A stretch of DNA of 52,086 nt, from the NCBI GenBank assembly GCA_015233725.1, contig JADFXD010000009.1:1-52086 (forward strand), read 5' to 3'. This document shows, one piece after another, positions 24,407 through 33,397 of this stretch. Below the pieces are notes generated by a model that saw only the letters and a list, made by a program, of their open reading frames with translations, was not told the DNA's origin and did not search any database. The stretch is from Nitrospirota bacterium (GTDB lineage: Bacteria > Nitrospirota > Thermodesulfovibrionia > Thermodesulfovibrionales > Magnetobacteriaceae). Numbering within the stretch: the first letter of the stretch is position 1; each line of letters starts with the position of its first letter. Both the position numbers and the translations under genes were made by a program.

Positions 24407-26131
24407 ATGTCATTATTGGAAAAATATGTAAGCGAACCAAAGATAGCCTACTTCACGATGGAGATAGGACTAAAGGACGATATACCGACCTACAGTGGAG
24501 GGCTTGGTATCCTGGCGGGGGATACGATCAAGTCCGCCGCTGACCTGAACCTGCCAGTTGTGGCCGTAACAATCATGCACCGCAAGGGATACTTTACGCA
24601 GGACTTTGACGAAAGCGGCTATCAGATAGCCCTTCCCGTCACCTGGGACCCCGCAACGTATATGACCCTGGCCCCCGAGAAGGTCAGCGTGCGCATCGAG
24701 GGCAGGACGGTGTACGTACAGGCCTGGGTCTACTTTATCCAGAGCCTCCGTGGCGGTGCAGTGCCGGTGTTATACCTCGACACCGACATGCCCGAAAACA
24801 GCGCCGAGGACAGAGAACTAACCCACTGCCTCTATGGCGGAGACAGCCTCTACAGGATGAAGCAGGAGGTGATCCTTGGCATCGGCGGAGTGCGGATGCT
24901 CAGAGAGTTCGGCTTTACCATAAAGAAGTACCACATGAACGAAGGACATGCCTCATTCCTGACCCTTGAGCTCTTGCACAAATACAAGAAAGACATAGAG
25001 TCGGTGTGGGATGAGTCCCTGGTCTGGGACTTTGATTCCGTCAAGGAACTGTGCGTCTTTACGACCCACACACCAGTAGAGGCCGGACACGACCGCTTCA
25101 CCTACGAGCTATACAACAAGGTCATCGGCGATTACTTCCCCGAGAAGGTAATCCGATGGCTGGCAGGTGAAAAAGACCTCAACATGACCATGCTTGCCCT
25201 CAACCTCAGTAACTACGTCAACGGTGTCGCCAAAAAGCACGGCGAGGTCTCTCAGAACATGTTCCCGGGCTATAGGATCAACGCCATAACAAACGGCGTA
25301 CACTCCTACACCTGGACGGTTGAATACTTCAAGCGCCTCTATGACAAGTACCTCCCCGGATGGGCCAACGAACCGGAGACCTTTGTCAGGGTCGGCCTGA
25401 TCCCCAAAGAGGAGATATGGAACGCCCACATGGAGGCCAAACGCGCCCTCATAGACTATGTAAACTCCACCACCGGTATCGGCATGGACTACAACACCCT
25501 GACGCTAGGTTTTGCGCGCAGGTTTGCCACATATAAGCGGGCAAATCTCCTGTTTTCAGACGTTGAAAGACTCATAAAGATCGCCAGGGGCAAGGTGCAG
25601 TTCATCTTTGCCGGCAAGGCGCATCCCAGGGACGAGGCCGGAAAGAAGCTGATCCAGACCATATTTAATTATTCACGCGAGCTGCGGGATAAGATAAAGA
25701 TCGTGTTTGTCAAAAACTACCGGATGGACATAGCACTGATGCTCACCTCTGGCGTTGACGTGTGGTTAAACAACCCCCTGCGTCCCCTGGAGGCATCGGG
25801 TACCAGCGGCATGAAGTGTACTCATAACGGTGTGCCAAACTTCAGCGTCCTGGACGGTTGGTGGATCGAGGGCCACATAGAGGGTGTCACCGGATGGTCT
25901 ATCGGCCCAGCTGCCACCGAAGTTAGCTCCGACGTTAGCCTCGATGGGGGCATGAACGCCATCGACGTCGAGGACCTGTACAATAAACTCGAAAACGTCA
26001 TTATTCCCACATTCTACAACAACAGGCAACAGTGGCTCAACATAATGGCCGACACCATAGCCAAAAACGCATACTACTTCAACACCCACAGGATGATGCG
26101 TCGCTATGTCACCGAGGCCTACATAAAGTAG
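24407..26131 (+). CDS. glgP: alpha-glucan (glycogen/starch) phosphorylase, short type
   Basis: This enzyme releases glucose-1-phosphate from alpha-1,4-glucans using PLP. The 574-residue form is the short bacterial/archaeal type. It contains IAYFTMEIGL, the SGGLGILAGD glycogen-site loop, HMNEGHASFL, FTTHTPVEAGHDRF, ITNGVH, RRFATYKRANLL, and the PLP-lysine segment EASGTSGMKCTHNGVPNFS. An AGGAG lies 12 nt upstream of ATG. It has no glycogen-operon neighbours. Confidence 0.93.
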   Translation: MSLLEKYVSEPKIAYFTMEIGLKDDIPTYSGGLGILAGDTIKSAADLNLPVVAVTIMHRKGYFTQDFDESGYQIALPVTWDPATYMTLAPEKVSVRIEGRTVYVQAWVYFIQSLRGGAVPVLYLDTDMPENSAEDRELTHCLYGGDSLYRMKQEVILGIGGVRMLREFGFTIKKYHMNEGHASFLTLELLHKYKKDIESVWDESLVWDFDSVKELCVFTTHTPVEAGHDRFTYELYNKVIGDYFPEKVIRWLAGEKDLNMTMLALNLSNYVNGVAKKHGEVSQNMFPGYRINAITNGVHSYTWTVEYFKRLYDKYLPGWANEPETFVRVGLIPKEEIWNAHMEAKRALIDYVNSTTGIGMDYNTLTLGFARRFATYKRANLLFSDVERLIKIARGKVQFIFAGKAHPRDEAGKKLIQTIFNYSRELRDKIKIVFVKNYRMDIALMLTSGVDVWLNNPLRPLEASGTSGMKCTHNGVPNFSVLDGWWIEGHIEGVTGWSIGPAATEVSSDVSLDGGMNAIDVEDLYNKLENVIIPTFYNNRQQWLNIMADTIAKNAYYFNTHRMMRRYVTEAYIK

Positions 26132-26147
26132 AGAAACAAACAAAAAC

Positions 26148-26228
26148 AACAAAGAAAGCAGGGAGGCGGCTGCCGCCCCTTTGATACGGGGGGTTGCTGC
26201 CCCCCTCCCTCAGACCTCACTTGCAAGG
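26148..26228 (-). repeat. IGE copy 7, degenerate
   Basis: AAAGAAAGCAGGGAGGCGGC starts the copy on the plus strand. TGCCGCCCC, a GGGGGG/CCCCCC stem and CTCAGACCTCACTTGCAAGG follow. Hairpin 1 is truncated. It lies 3' of glgP. Confidence 0.7.
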
Positions 26229-26279
26229 CATTGAAAAAAATTTCTCTTGACAAAAGTTGATGCTCCAGTTATTATGGCA

Positions 26280-26404
26280 GCTGCTATCAATAAAAGAGGA
26301 TTTTAGTATCATACGGAAATGTGATGGACAGTGCCATAATCAGCCGTGGGCGTTAGGATACAATAAGATTAGACAAAAGAATCCTTTTTGTCCAGTGTTG
26401 CGAT
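26280..26404. repeat. ~120-bp repeat, inverted copy at 47136-47262
   Basis: The stretch with TCAATAAAAGAGGATTTTAG, ATCATACGG, ACAGTGCCA and GTGGGCGTTAGGATACAATA matches the reverse complement of 47136-47262 with moderate divergence. It ends in an AGACAAAA...TTTTGTC pair. Apart from this and IGE copy 7, the 26132-26441 gap holds no gene that I can see. Confidence 0.75.
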
Positions 26405-26441
26405 AGGTCGGTTTTCCCCTAAATGTTTAATCTCTTTGGGG

Positions 26442-26672
26442 TTAATTTCCCGCCGCTGGCGGCTTGTTTTCGTTTATTTGATCGACGATTTCTTTTTCAG
26501 TTAAGTTTTTAGTATAATATTTACTTAGAAAAGGTGCCTTGTTTTGTATCATTGCGTTTTGATTAGCCCAAACTAATAATTTATATCCTAAGTCATCGTT
26601 ATAAACTGAATAGCAGTAAATATTACCGTTAACTTCAAGATATTTGATCTCTACTTTCTTGGTATTTGGCAT
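26442..26672 (-). CDS. hypothetical protein
   Basis: This 76-residue protein has a clear AAGGAG ribosome site 8 nt before ATG 26672. Its sequence (PNTKKVEIKYLEVNGNIYCY ... KEIVDQINENKPPAAGN) has a beta-rich first half and a charged tail. There is no membrane segment. I do not recognise the family. Confidence 0.5.
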   Translation of the reverse strand: MPNTKKVEIKYLEVNGNIYCYSVYNDDLGYKLLVWANQNAMIQNKAPFLSKYYTKNLTEKEIVDQINENKPPAAGN

Positions 26673-26746
26673 CGTTATATCTCCTTATCATGTAAAGTTT
26701 GTTTTAAAATAGTATTTTACCTGACAATAGGTTAAAACCGCAACAT

Positions 26747-26846
26747 TAAGACAAAAGGAGTCATTTTGTCCAATGCCCAGAACTACTCTGTAGATTCTAC
26801 GCCGCTTTACGGCGTGTTCAGAGAGGCCAACATTAGACAAAATGAT
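26747..26846. repeat. inverted-repeat element with TTTTGTC(T/C)AATG ends
   Basis: ACATTAAGACAAAAGGAGTC and ATTTTGTCCAATG lie at the left, and AACATTAGACAAAATGATT at the right. They flank a core with the perfect CGCCG-CTTTA-CGGCG hairpin. It is the same family as 46316-46416. It occupies most of the gap 26673-26978, which otherwise shows no convincing gene. Confidence 0.7.
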
Positions 26847-26978
26847 TACCAATCGCAAACACCTTTTTACCGGCCTTGATGTCGCACAGGTGATAATCGA
26901 TGTATGGGTAGCAATGCAACGGAAAATGGTATTACTCCCCGACCCAACAGTAGTGTCACCAGCCACCACTTGAAAATA

Positions 26979-27089
26979 TCAATCATATATCTCATCATGG
27001 CTGCCTATGTCTATTAGCTCTACAATATTGCCCTCTAAGAGGAATTTGTTGGCTTGCTTTAAGAAAGACGGTGTAGTCTTAATCTGCAT
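26979..27089 (-). pseudogene. remnant of a RelE/ParE-type toxin with internal deletion
   Basis: This 36-residue frame begins with ATG 27089, overlapping the antitoxin stop. It reads MQIKTTPSFLKQANKF, a RelE-type N-terminus, and then jumps to LIDIGSHDEIYD, a typical RelE/HigB C-terminus. The ~50 residues of catalytic core between them are missing. It is therefore taken as a decayed toxin. It is too short to have been called by length-based gene finding. Confidence 0.65.
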
Positions 27090-27252
27090 CGTCTATGGCC
27101 TTCATTAACTCCTCAGCATTGTTAAAGGTTAGCCTCTCTTCTTGGTTCGATCTTAAAATCCTATCTTTAGCCTCTTGATATCTCATGAACCTGATAAAAT
27201 CAATCACTTCAGATTTCTTGGTATCAGAAAGCTCATTAAACATGTCTATCAT
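27079..27252 (-). CDS. probable antitoxin of a decayed RelE-type module
   Basis: The start ATG 27252 (GGGTGAT upstream) gives 57 residues; a GTG five codons earlier is possible. The sequence IDMFNELSDTKKSEVIDFIR is helical and charged, and the tail NNAEELMKAIDDAD resembles antitoxin C-termini. The toxin remnant overlaps its 3' end. With the toxin broken, it is probably an orphan. Confidence 0.55.
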   Translation of the reverse strand: MIDMFNELSDTKKSEVIDFIRFMRYQEAKDRILRSNQEERLTFNNAEELMKAIDDAD

Positions 27253-27309
27253 TGTTGTATCACCCACGGCTTAGGCTCCCCGCCCTTTGCACCCGCACAG
27301 GCTTGAATT

Positions 27310-27338
27310 TTGATATTGGTTGTTCTCTATGATACAAT
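27310..27338 (+). promoter_or_regulatory. sigma-70-type promoter of katA
   Basis: TTGATA (27310-27315) is followed after 17 nt by TACAAT (27333-27338). The ATG is at 27381 behind AAAGGAGAA. No PerR or OxyR site could be recognised. Confidence 0.65.
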
Positions 27339-27380
27339 ACATTTAGAAGCAAAATCAAAACCTGAAAGGAGAACTTCTGA

Positions 27381-28841
27381 ATGAAAGACGAAAAGAAGAG
27401 ATTGACTACCAACGCTGGGGCTCCCGTGGCCGACAACCAGAATGTCATGACGGCTGGGGTGCGTGGTCCGATGTTATTGCAGGATGTTTGGTTTTTAGAA
27501 AAGCTTGCCCACTTCGACCGTGAGGTCATCCCGGAGCGGAGGATGCACGCCAAGGGCTCTGGGGCGTATGGGACATTCACCGTCACCCACGACATCACTC
27601 GTTACACCAAGGCGAAGATTTTCTCTGAGATCGGTAAGAGTACTGATCTCTTCGTCCGTTTCTCCACAGTGGCAGGGGAGCGAGGGGCGGCAGATGCTGA
27701 GCGCGATATCCGTGGCTTTGCCATCAAGTTCTACACCGAACAGGGCAACTGGGACATCGTAGGCAACAACACGCCTGTATTCTTCCTACGTGATCCGCTG
27801 AAATTCCCCGACCTCAACCACGCCGTTAAGCGCGATCCGAAGACCAATATGCGCAGCGCCAAGAACAATTGGGATTTCTGGACATCACTGCCGGAGGCGC
27901 TGCATCAGGTCACCATCGTTATGAGCGATCGCGGTATCCCTGCTACTTATCGCCACATGCACGGTTTCGGCAGTCATACCTTCAGCCTGATCAATGCTAA
28001 CAACGAACGCCACTGGGTCAAGTTCCACTTTGAGACGCTACAGGGCATCAAGAACCTCACGGATGAACAGGCCGAGGCCATTATCGCTAAGGACCGAGAG
28101 AGTCACCAACGCGACCTCTATGACAGCATCGTAAGGAAGGATTTTCCGCAATGGAAGCTCTTTATCCAAGTCATGCCTGAGGCGGATGCAGCCACATGTC
28201 CGTACAATCCCTTTGACCTTACCAAGGTGTGGTTGCACAAAGACTATCCCCTGATCGAGGTGGGTCTGTTAGAACTCAACCGCAACCCTGAGAACTATTT
28301 CGCCGAGGTCGAGCAGTCTGCCTTCAACCCGGCCAACATCGTACCAGGTATCGGTTTTTCACCGGATAAGATGCTGCAGGGACGATTGTTTGCTTACGGT
28401 GATGCCCAGCGCTATCGTCTGGGAGTGAATCATCACCTTATCCCTGTAAACGCAGCCCGTTGCCCGTTTCACAGTTATCACCGCGACGGCGCCATGCGAG
28501 TGGATGGCAATTACGGCAGCGCCATCGGCTATGAGCCAAACAGCTATGGAGAGTGGCAACAGCAGCCGGAATTTGTTGAACCACCGCTGGACGTCCAAGG
28601 GGCCGCCGATCACTACAATCACCGGCAAGACGATGATTATTACTCTCAGCCTGGGGCGCTGTTTCGCCTTATGAGCGCCGAGCAACAGAAGGCGTTGTTT
28701 GGCAACACTGCCCGCGCCATGGGAGATGCCCCTAAGGAAATCAAGAGCCGTCATATCGCTAACTGCCTCAAGGCTGATCCGGCCTATGGCGAAGGGGTAG
28801 CCATGGCCCTAGGCATCCCCCTGGGCGAGCTTCCGAAATAG
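27381..28841 (+). CDS. katA: monofunctional heme catalase
   Basis: The enzyme converts hydrogen peroxide to water and oxygen. The 486-residue length fits small-subunit (clade 3) catalases. The distal His lies in [14 protein letters not shown] (~54), the catalytic Asn region in [12 protein letters not shown] (~130), and the proximal heme Tyr in [14 protein letters not shown] (~335). The GC-rich codon use and long uninterrupted similarity pattern differ from the A/T-rich neighbours, which hints at transfer. Confidence 0.96.
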   Translation: MKDEKKRLTTNAGAPVADNQNVMTAGVRGPMLLQDVWFLEKLAHFDREVIPERRMHAKGSGAYGTFTVTHDITRYTKAKIFSEIGKSTDLFVRFSTVAGERGAADAERDIRGFAIKFYTEQGNWDIVGNNTPVFFLRDPLKFPDLNHAVKRDPKTNMRSAKNNWDFWTSLPEALHQVTIVMSDRGIPATYRHMHGFGSHTFSLINANNERHWVKFHFETLQGIKNLTDEQAEAIIAKDRESHQRDLYDSIVRKDFPQWKLFIQVMPEADAATCPYNPFDLTKVWLHKDYPLIEVGLLELNRNPENYFAEVEQSAFNPANIVPGIGFSPDKMLQGRLFAYGDAQRYRLGVNHHLIPVNAARCPFHSYHRDGAMRVDGNYGSAIGYEPNSYGEWQQQPEFVEPPLDVQGAADHYNHRQDDDYYSQPGALFRLMSAEQQKALFGNTARAMGDAPKEIKSRHIANCLKADPAYGEGVAMALGIPLGELPK

Positions 28842-28849
28842 ACCGCTTT

Positions 28850-28930
28850 AAGAAGAGAGAAGGAGGGCGCCTGGCCGCCCCCTCCTCAGACCTCCCCTGC
28901 AAGGGGTCACGGACCCCTTGACCCCATATT
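28850..28930 (-). repeat. IGE copy 8
   Basis: AGAAGAGAGAAGGAGGGCGC opens the copy on the plus strand, then CTCAGACCTCCCCTGCAAGG and the GGGGTCACGGACCCC hairpin. It begins 9 nt after the katA stop and points against katA, so it is not a normal katA terminator. The remainder of 28842-29079 shows no gene. Confidence 0.85.
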
Positions 28931-29079
28931 GCTGAGGCTTGAGGCGATTTTGGCTGCCACTTCTTTCTTTTCCTTTTGATAGATTTACATGTGCTTAACT
29001 ACATAGGCAATTAAAGTTTTAAAAAAATTTGCCGATATAAAACCAGGTAGTTTAAGTAAATTCTAAGGAGGCGACTAAT

Positions 29080-29433
29080 ATGGCAGATACATTAGGGACA
29101 GTAAGTAATCAGGCAGCATCTACGTATAACGCTAAGGCAAAGGAAGAAAAGGCCGAAGGCGCAATAGAGAAGGCAAGGGAGCAACATAGTAGTGGAGCTG
29201 CAACTGGAGCCACAAAAGCAGCCACTGTAAAACTTTCAAGCGCTGCTCAGGTCCGACAGTTACAACACCAGGGACTTACCGCATCACAGATTGCCAGTAA
29301 GCTGGGCATAAGTGTTATTACCGTAAACGGTTACCTAGGCTCTGGGACTAATACTGCAACGACTGCTGAAACAACAACACCGCAGCCAAACAGCCCAACA
29401 GAGAAATTAACGGAGACGGTTACAGAGAAATAA
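29080..29433 (+). CDS. small HTH-like protein with low-complexity flanks
   Basis: This 117-residue protein has a strong AAGGAGG site. Residues ~50-87 look like a helix-turn-helix (VRQLQHQGLTASQIASKLGI, then SVITVNGYLG). The flanks are Ala/Lys/Glu-rich in front and Thr/Pro-rich behind. The helix pattern (Q.G.T..QIA..LGIS..TV..YL) is that of resolvase- or sigma-type HTHs. DNA binding is likely, but the target is unknown. Confidence 0.65.
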   Translation: MADTLGTVSNQAASTYNAKAKEEKAEGAIEKAREQHSSGAATGATKAATVKLSSAAQVRQLQHQGLTASQIASKLGISVITVNGYLGSGTNTATTAETTTPQPNSPTEKLTETVTEK

Positions 29434-29463
29434 GTATAGGTTTGTAATAGTTCAGCCCATATT

Positions 29464-29528
29464 AAGAAGAAAGAAGGGTGTGCTGCCCCCACCCTTGTAG
29501 GGGGCACGGACCCCTTGACACCTTCCTT
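29464..29528 (-). repeat. IGE copy 9
   Basis: AAGAAGAAAGAAGGGTGTGC, then CCCCCACCCTTGTAGGGG and GCACGGACCCCTTGAC. It is a shortened copy between the HTH-like and FHA genes, pointing left. Confidence 0.75.
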
Positions 29529-29547
29529 TGACCAAGCTTCTCTCTAA

Positions 29548-30060
29548 ATGTTACAATACCCATTAATGATGGAAACTAGATTAACCGTTGTCCTGGTGCT
29601 TGCGGCCATAGCCATTGTGGTGGGTATAGGGATATTGGTGCTCGTAAAGAGAAGGGCCTCGCTGGCTGGCTCTGGCGGTAGACACGGCAATATAAGCGAG
29701 AGTGATACGCTCAAGTATGTTCCTGTGTTGCAGTGCTTAAGTGGTGAGTACGAGGGCGCTGTAATCCCCATGGATAAACAGATTATTATAGGGAGGGACC
29801 CCGCGGTGGCCTCTGTTGTGCTACACTCGATAGAGATATCACGCTCTCATATGAACGTTATGTATCAAAGCGCCACGGGTACGTTTCTCATTAATGACCT
29901 CGACTCCAAAAATGGTGTCTATGTGGCCAGGGCAGGAGAGAAGCAGTTCAAGAAGGTTAATAATACCGTGTTACGCGAGGGGGATAGGTTTATCGTTGGG
30001 TTGAGGGTTGCCGAGTTTGAGGTAAAAAAGCAGTTGATGGATAGTCGCTCAGATGGATAG
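29548..30060 (+). CDS. membrane-anchored FHA-domain protein
   Basis: This 170-residue protein has an N-terminal membrane helix (LTVVLVLAAIAIVVGIGILV, ~12-31) followed by a cytosolic FHA domain. FHA motifs: IIIGRDPAVASVVLHSIEIS (~79-98), the SRSH phosphothreonine-pocket motif, and DLDSKNGVYV (~124). FHA domains bind phosphothreonine peptides. The next gene is a second FHA protein 71 nt downstream, so the two form a pair. No Ser/Thr kinase gene is present in the window. Confidence 0.85.
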   Translation: MLQYPLMMETRLTVVLVLAAIAIVVGIGILVLVKRRASLAGSGGRHGNISESDTLKYVPVLQCLSGEYEGAVIPMDKQIIIGRDPAVASVVLHSIEISRSHMNVMYQSATGTFLINDLDSKNGVYVARAGEKQFKKVNNTVLREGDRFIVGLRVAEFEVKKQLMDSRSDG

Positions 30061-30093
30061 CCAACAGGATGCCAACAGGATGCCAACAGGATG
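30061..30093 (+). repeat. three tandem 11-bp repeats
   Basis: CCAACAGGATG occurs three times in a row directly after the stop of the first FHA gene, in the short gap before the second FHA gene. Confidence 0.85.
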
Positions 30094-30131
30094 GTTGAAG
30101 ACAATTAACTCAGGAGGTATGTTTAGATATC

Positions 30132-30761
30132 ATGGTTAAACTTGTAAAGTGTGTTAATGGTCATTTCTATGACAAGAACAAGACGTCTTCTTGTCCTCAC
30201 TGTGATATTATAAAGACTGTACTGGAACCAACGGCCTCGGTCTTTACGATAAGCGGGACATCCGTAGAGACGTCAAGCGATTCGTCTTCATCCGATGAGA
30301 CAAATAACAGCCCTTTGCAGCCAACCCCCTCCCCAACCCCCTCCGACAGTATCCTGTCAAAGGATGCCGCTACCTCAGACAAATATGTATTTAACCCCAC
30401 TACGGGATGGTTGATCGTCCTTGAAGGGGATGTCAGAGGGCAGGACTATTGCCTCAAGACAGACAAAAACACCGTCGGAAGAAGCAAGGAAAATAATATC
30501 AGCATAGAGGCCGATAGACTAATGTCTCGTAAACATGCCTCGCTGTACTATTACCCAAAGCTAAACAGCTTTTTCATAGAGAACCTCTCCTCACAAGGCA
30601 CCAAGGTCAACGGACAACCCATATCAGAGAAGACAAGACTCAACGACCGCGACGTTATAGAAATGGGCAGTACAATGTTCTTGCTCAAGACCCTCTGTGA
30701 TGAACACTTCATATGGAGAGACTTCAACGAAGATACTACCGCCGTACAAACGCCTAAATAA
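30132..30761 (+). CDS. zinc-ribbon plus FHA-domain protein
   Basis: This 209-residue protein starts with a compact zinc ribbon (C-VNGHFYDKNKTSS-C-PH-C, residues 7-24). A Ser/Thr/Pro-rich linker of ~70 residues follows (SSDSSSSDETNN, PTPSPTPSDS). The FHA domain is C-terminal, with TVGRSKENNISIE (~117), SRKHASLYY, and NLSSQGTKVNG. The linker could carry phosphosites. The GHFYDKN-type ribbon joined to FHA is a known but functionally unclear layout. Confidence 0.85.
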   Translation: MVKLVKCVNGHFYDKNKTSSCPHCDIIKTVLEPTASVFTISGTSVETSSDSSSSDETNNSPLQPTPSPTPSDSILSKDAATSDKYVFNPTTGWLIVLEGDVRGQDYCLKTDKNTVGRSKENNISIEADRLMSRKHASLYYYPKLNSFFIENLSSQGTKVNGQPISEKTRLNDRDVIEMGSTMFLLKTLCDEHFIWRDFNEDTTAVQTPK

Positions 30762-30787
30762 TAATATATGGATATAAATATAAACAT

Positions 30788-30874
30788 CAGGATTAAGGAT
30801 TATGGGGTCAAGGGGACTGGTCCCCTTGCAGGGGGGTCTAGGGGGGGCGGAGCCGCCCCCTATTTTCTTTCCCT
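30788..30874 (+). repeat. IGE copy 10
   Basis: AGGATTAAGGATTATGGGGT, the GGGGACTGGTCCCC hairpin, then GGGGGGGCGGAGCCGCCCCC and a T/C-rich end. It is in terminator orientation after the FHA pair and immediately upstream of the STT3 gene. Confidence 0.88.
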
Positions 30875-30898
30875 TTCTCTTTGCTCGTATATCGACAG

Positions 30899-33397
30899 AT
30901 GAAGGCTAATAAGTCTCTGTCAGCCCAAGATGGGGGGATATGGGCGAGGGTTTCGGTGTATCTGAGGCCTCAGTTCAGGTATTCGCGGTGGGTATTTTTG
31001 GCCGCGCTGTTGTTGTGCTTTTGTCTGTCGGCGCTGGCCAGGTACCATCAATACCACCAATGGCAGAAGACCCCGGAGATGTACTTCGTCGATGGCAAAC
31101 CCATGATGACCACGATGGATGCCTTCCTGTGGCTGCGCTTTGCCCGGCAATACAAGACCGGCAACTACGATGACTCCGACGGCCCCGATACGATGAGATT
31201 CTATCCCGTGGGCTACAGTAAGCCCTCATTTATCTTGCTTAGTTACCTGGCGGCTAAATTCTCTGCCTTCTTCACTAACATAGAGGACACCGGTACGTTG
31301 TTAATACCGATATTGGCGAGCCTGTTTATAATACCCTTTCTTGTCTATTTCCTTGAGATAGGTTATCCCACTGCCGCCGTTGTTGGCAGTCTCGTTGGCA
31401 CGTTTAACCACATCTACATGGTGAGGACGGCAATAGGGCGGGTAGATACGGATAGTCTCAATCTGTTTTTCTTCTTTTTGGTGTCGTATTTTATCCTGAT
31501 TACGTGTAAAGGCAAGAGGGACCGCGATCTATATCTGTATAGCGCCATAGCCGGCATCTCCATGCTTGTCTTTCATACATGGTATCACCTGACGATGCTC
31601 GCCGAGTTCTATGTGTTTGTGCTCATTGTCCATCTCCTTGTCAACGGGGTATTTTGGCGAAAGATATTAAAGGCCGCCGTGATATTTGTGGTCTTCTCCG
31701 CGGACGATGACGTCGTAAACATCACGCGTGCCTTGTTGTCTGAGGTATCAAAGATCGCCCCAGGCTCTTACAGCGCCTGGATACCGCTGATATTTATTGT
31801 ATCACTGTGGTTGACCGAGATCATCGAGGTCGTTGCGTCCTGGCCTCTGACGCTGTTTGATTATCTCTCAGCCCATACGGAGAAGACGTTTAAGTTCTCC
31901 CTGACGAGCACCAACTCCATCTTTAGTATAATCTACATCACCGGTATGGTCGTTCTGCACAAGACCAACTTTAATATGTCCTTCACCGCTATATGGCTTT
32001 TGCTTGTGGTCTCTTGCCTCTACCTTGAGAGATACGATCGCCCTGCGTTATTTAAGATAGCCGCTATAGTGTCTCTTGTCATCGCTCTGCCCACGGTATT
32101 TTCTGCTACAAGAGATGTAGCAGCGAGCTTCACTAACTCCTACATATTACACTATGCAAGGGAGATTCAGTATAACATCACAGCCGGACTGATGGTCAAT
32201 CAGAGCGTGTTTTCAACCATCGAGGAGATGCAAAAGACACCTGTGGAGGTCCTCCTGTCGTTCATATTTAAGACCCCCGCGTTAAGCGTAATAGGGCTTT
32301 GCTTCTTTGGCGTATTTAGCGCCTATCACATAAGGAAGCTGATCCCGCTGCTGCCGATTATCATAATAGGGCTTTTGACCTTCAACGGTTCAAACAGATA
32401 TGTGATGAACCTCGCCCCCCTTGTTGGCATAGGGTATGGCTACATGGTAGCGATAATTATCAAACCGCTGATGGCTCCATTTAAGACCAGGGATATGCTA
32501 CAGGAGTTAGCCGTCTACGTCTCTTCATTTCTCTTTTTCCTTTCGGTGGTCAATCAAACGGCGTATGCCTACGTACCTCAGCCCTCTGTGCCGCCTGCCG
32601 TATATAAACCAATGTCTCAGCTCAGAGATAAGCTGCCCAGGGACTCTGTCATCCTGACCTGGTGGGACCTGGGTTATGCCATCGTGGATACAACGGGCTA
32701 TGCCACGTTTCATGACGGCGGTACCCAGAATACCAGCGTAACTACCTACATTGCCCGCGGACTCACCTCCGAAAGTCAATACGAGATGTACAACATAGCC
32801 AGTATGCTCTGCGCCAAAGGCTCCACTGTCACCGAGGATATCATAAACAAGGACATGGGGCTTAACGCGATTATTGACGACGTCAAGGCCGATGACATCT
32901 ACCTGATGTATACACAAGACCTGATAGCAAAGTTCCAGGCAATATACTATCTCAGAGGCGCGATACCCCAGAGACATGCCAATAAGAACGAACCCATGCT
33001 AGTCCCTTTAAGCTGTCAATCCTTTGCTGATAATGTCTTATCCTGCGGCAGTGATACCTTAAATCTCAACACGGGTCAAATAAATAGCTCCAATGGTTTT
33101 GATAAGGCTGTTTTCATAGAAAATGGCAAGGTGATTAAGCAGAACAGCTACGAAAATCGATCCGGTATCTTTCTGGAGTTGTTTGTGGAAAATGGCCGTA
33201 TCTTGGATATCTATCTGACGAAGGATGCCTTCTTTTACTCAAATCTCAATCAGATGTTTATTCTTGGCAACTACGACAGCGCCATCTACGAGGAGACGCT
33301 TAACGCCTTCCCTGCCCTGCGGGTGTTCAAGCTAAGGCATCATCCCTCTGAGGTGGGTGTCGCACCCCTTAGTGGTAGCCTCACGCAGACGAAGTAG
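30899..33397 (+). CDS. STT3/PglB-type oligosaccharyltransferase
   Basis: STT3 moves a lipid-linked glycan onto Asn in secreted proteins. The chosen ATG 30899 gives 832 residues; a TTG at 30881 lies against the repeat. The first ~540 residues are polytopic. Catalytic-loop features: TTMDAFLWLRFA (~73), GRVDTDSLN (~182), and the acceptor-binding motif LTWWDLGYAI near residue 586, followed by GTQNTSVTTYIAR. The WWD motif starts the periplasmic C-terminal domain. No lipid-linked glycan synthesis genes lie nearby, but another GT-C enzyme is 4 kb away. The 3' end overlaps the convergent kinase gene by 58 nt. Confidence 0.88.
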   Translation: MKANKSLSAQDGGIWARVSVYLRPQFRYSRWVFLAALLLCFCLSALARYHQYHQWQKTPEMYFVDGKPMMTTMDAFLWLRFARQYKTGNYDDSDGPDTMRFYPVGYSKPSFILLSYLAAKFSAFFTNIEDTGTLLIPILASLFIIPFLVYFLEIGYPTAAVVGSLVGTFNHIYMVRTAIGRVDTDSLNLFFFFLVSYFILITCKGKRDRDLYLYSAIAGISMLVFHTWYHLTMLAEFYVFVLIVHLLVNGVFWRKILKAAVIFVVFSADDDVVNITRALLSEVSKIAPGSYSAWIPLIFIVSLWLTEIIEVVASWPLTLFDYLSAHTEKTFKFSLTSTNSIFSIIYITGMVVLHKTNFNMSFTAIWLLLVVSCLYLERYDRPALFKIAAIVSLVIALPTVFSATRDVAASFTNSYILHYAREIQYNITAGLMVNQSVFSTIEEMQKTPVEVLLSFIFKTPALSVIGLCFFGVFSAYHIRKLIPLLPIIIIGLLTFNGSNRYVMNLAPLVGIGYGYMVAIIIKPLMAPFKTRDMLQELAVYVSSFLFFLSVVNQTAYAYVPQPSVPPAVYKPMSQLRDKLPRDSVILTWWDLGYAIVDTTGYATFHDGGTQNTSVTTYIARGLTSESQYEMYNIASMLCAKGSTVTEDIINKDMGLNAIIDDVKADDIYLMYTQDLIAKFQAIYYLRGAIPQRHANKNEPMLVPLSCQSFADNVLSCGSDTLNLNTGQINSSNGFDKAVFIENGKVIKQNSYENRSGIFLELFVENGRILDIYLTKDAFFYSNLNQMFILGNYDSAIYEETLNAFPALRVFKLRHHPSEVGVAPLSGSLTQTK

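Noticed and set aside
26688..26969. 93-residue minus-strand reading frame
   Set aside because: It lies over the inverted-repeat element, has no clear ribosome site and reads like translated repeat DNA.
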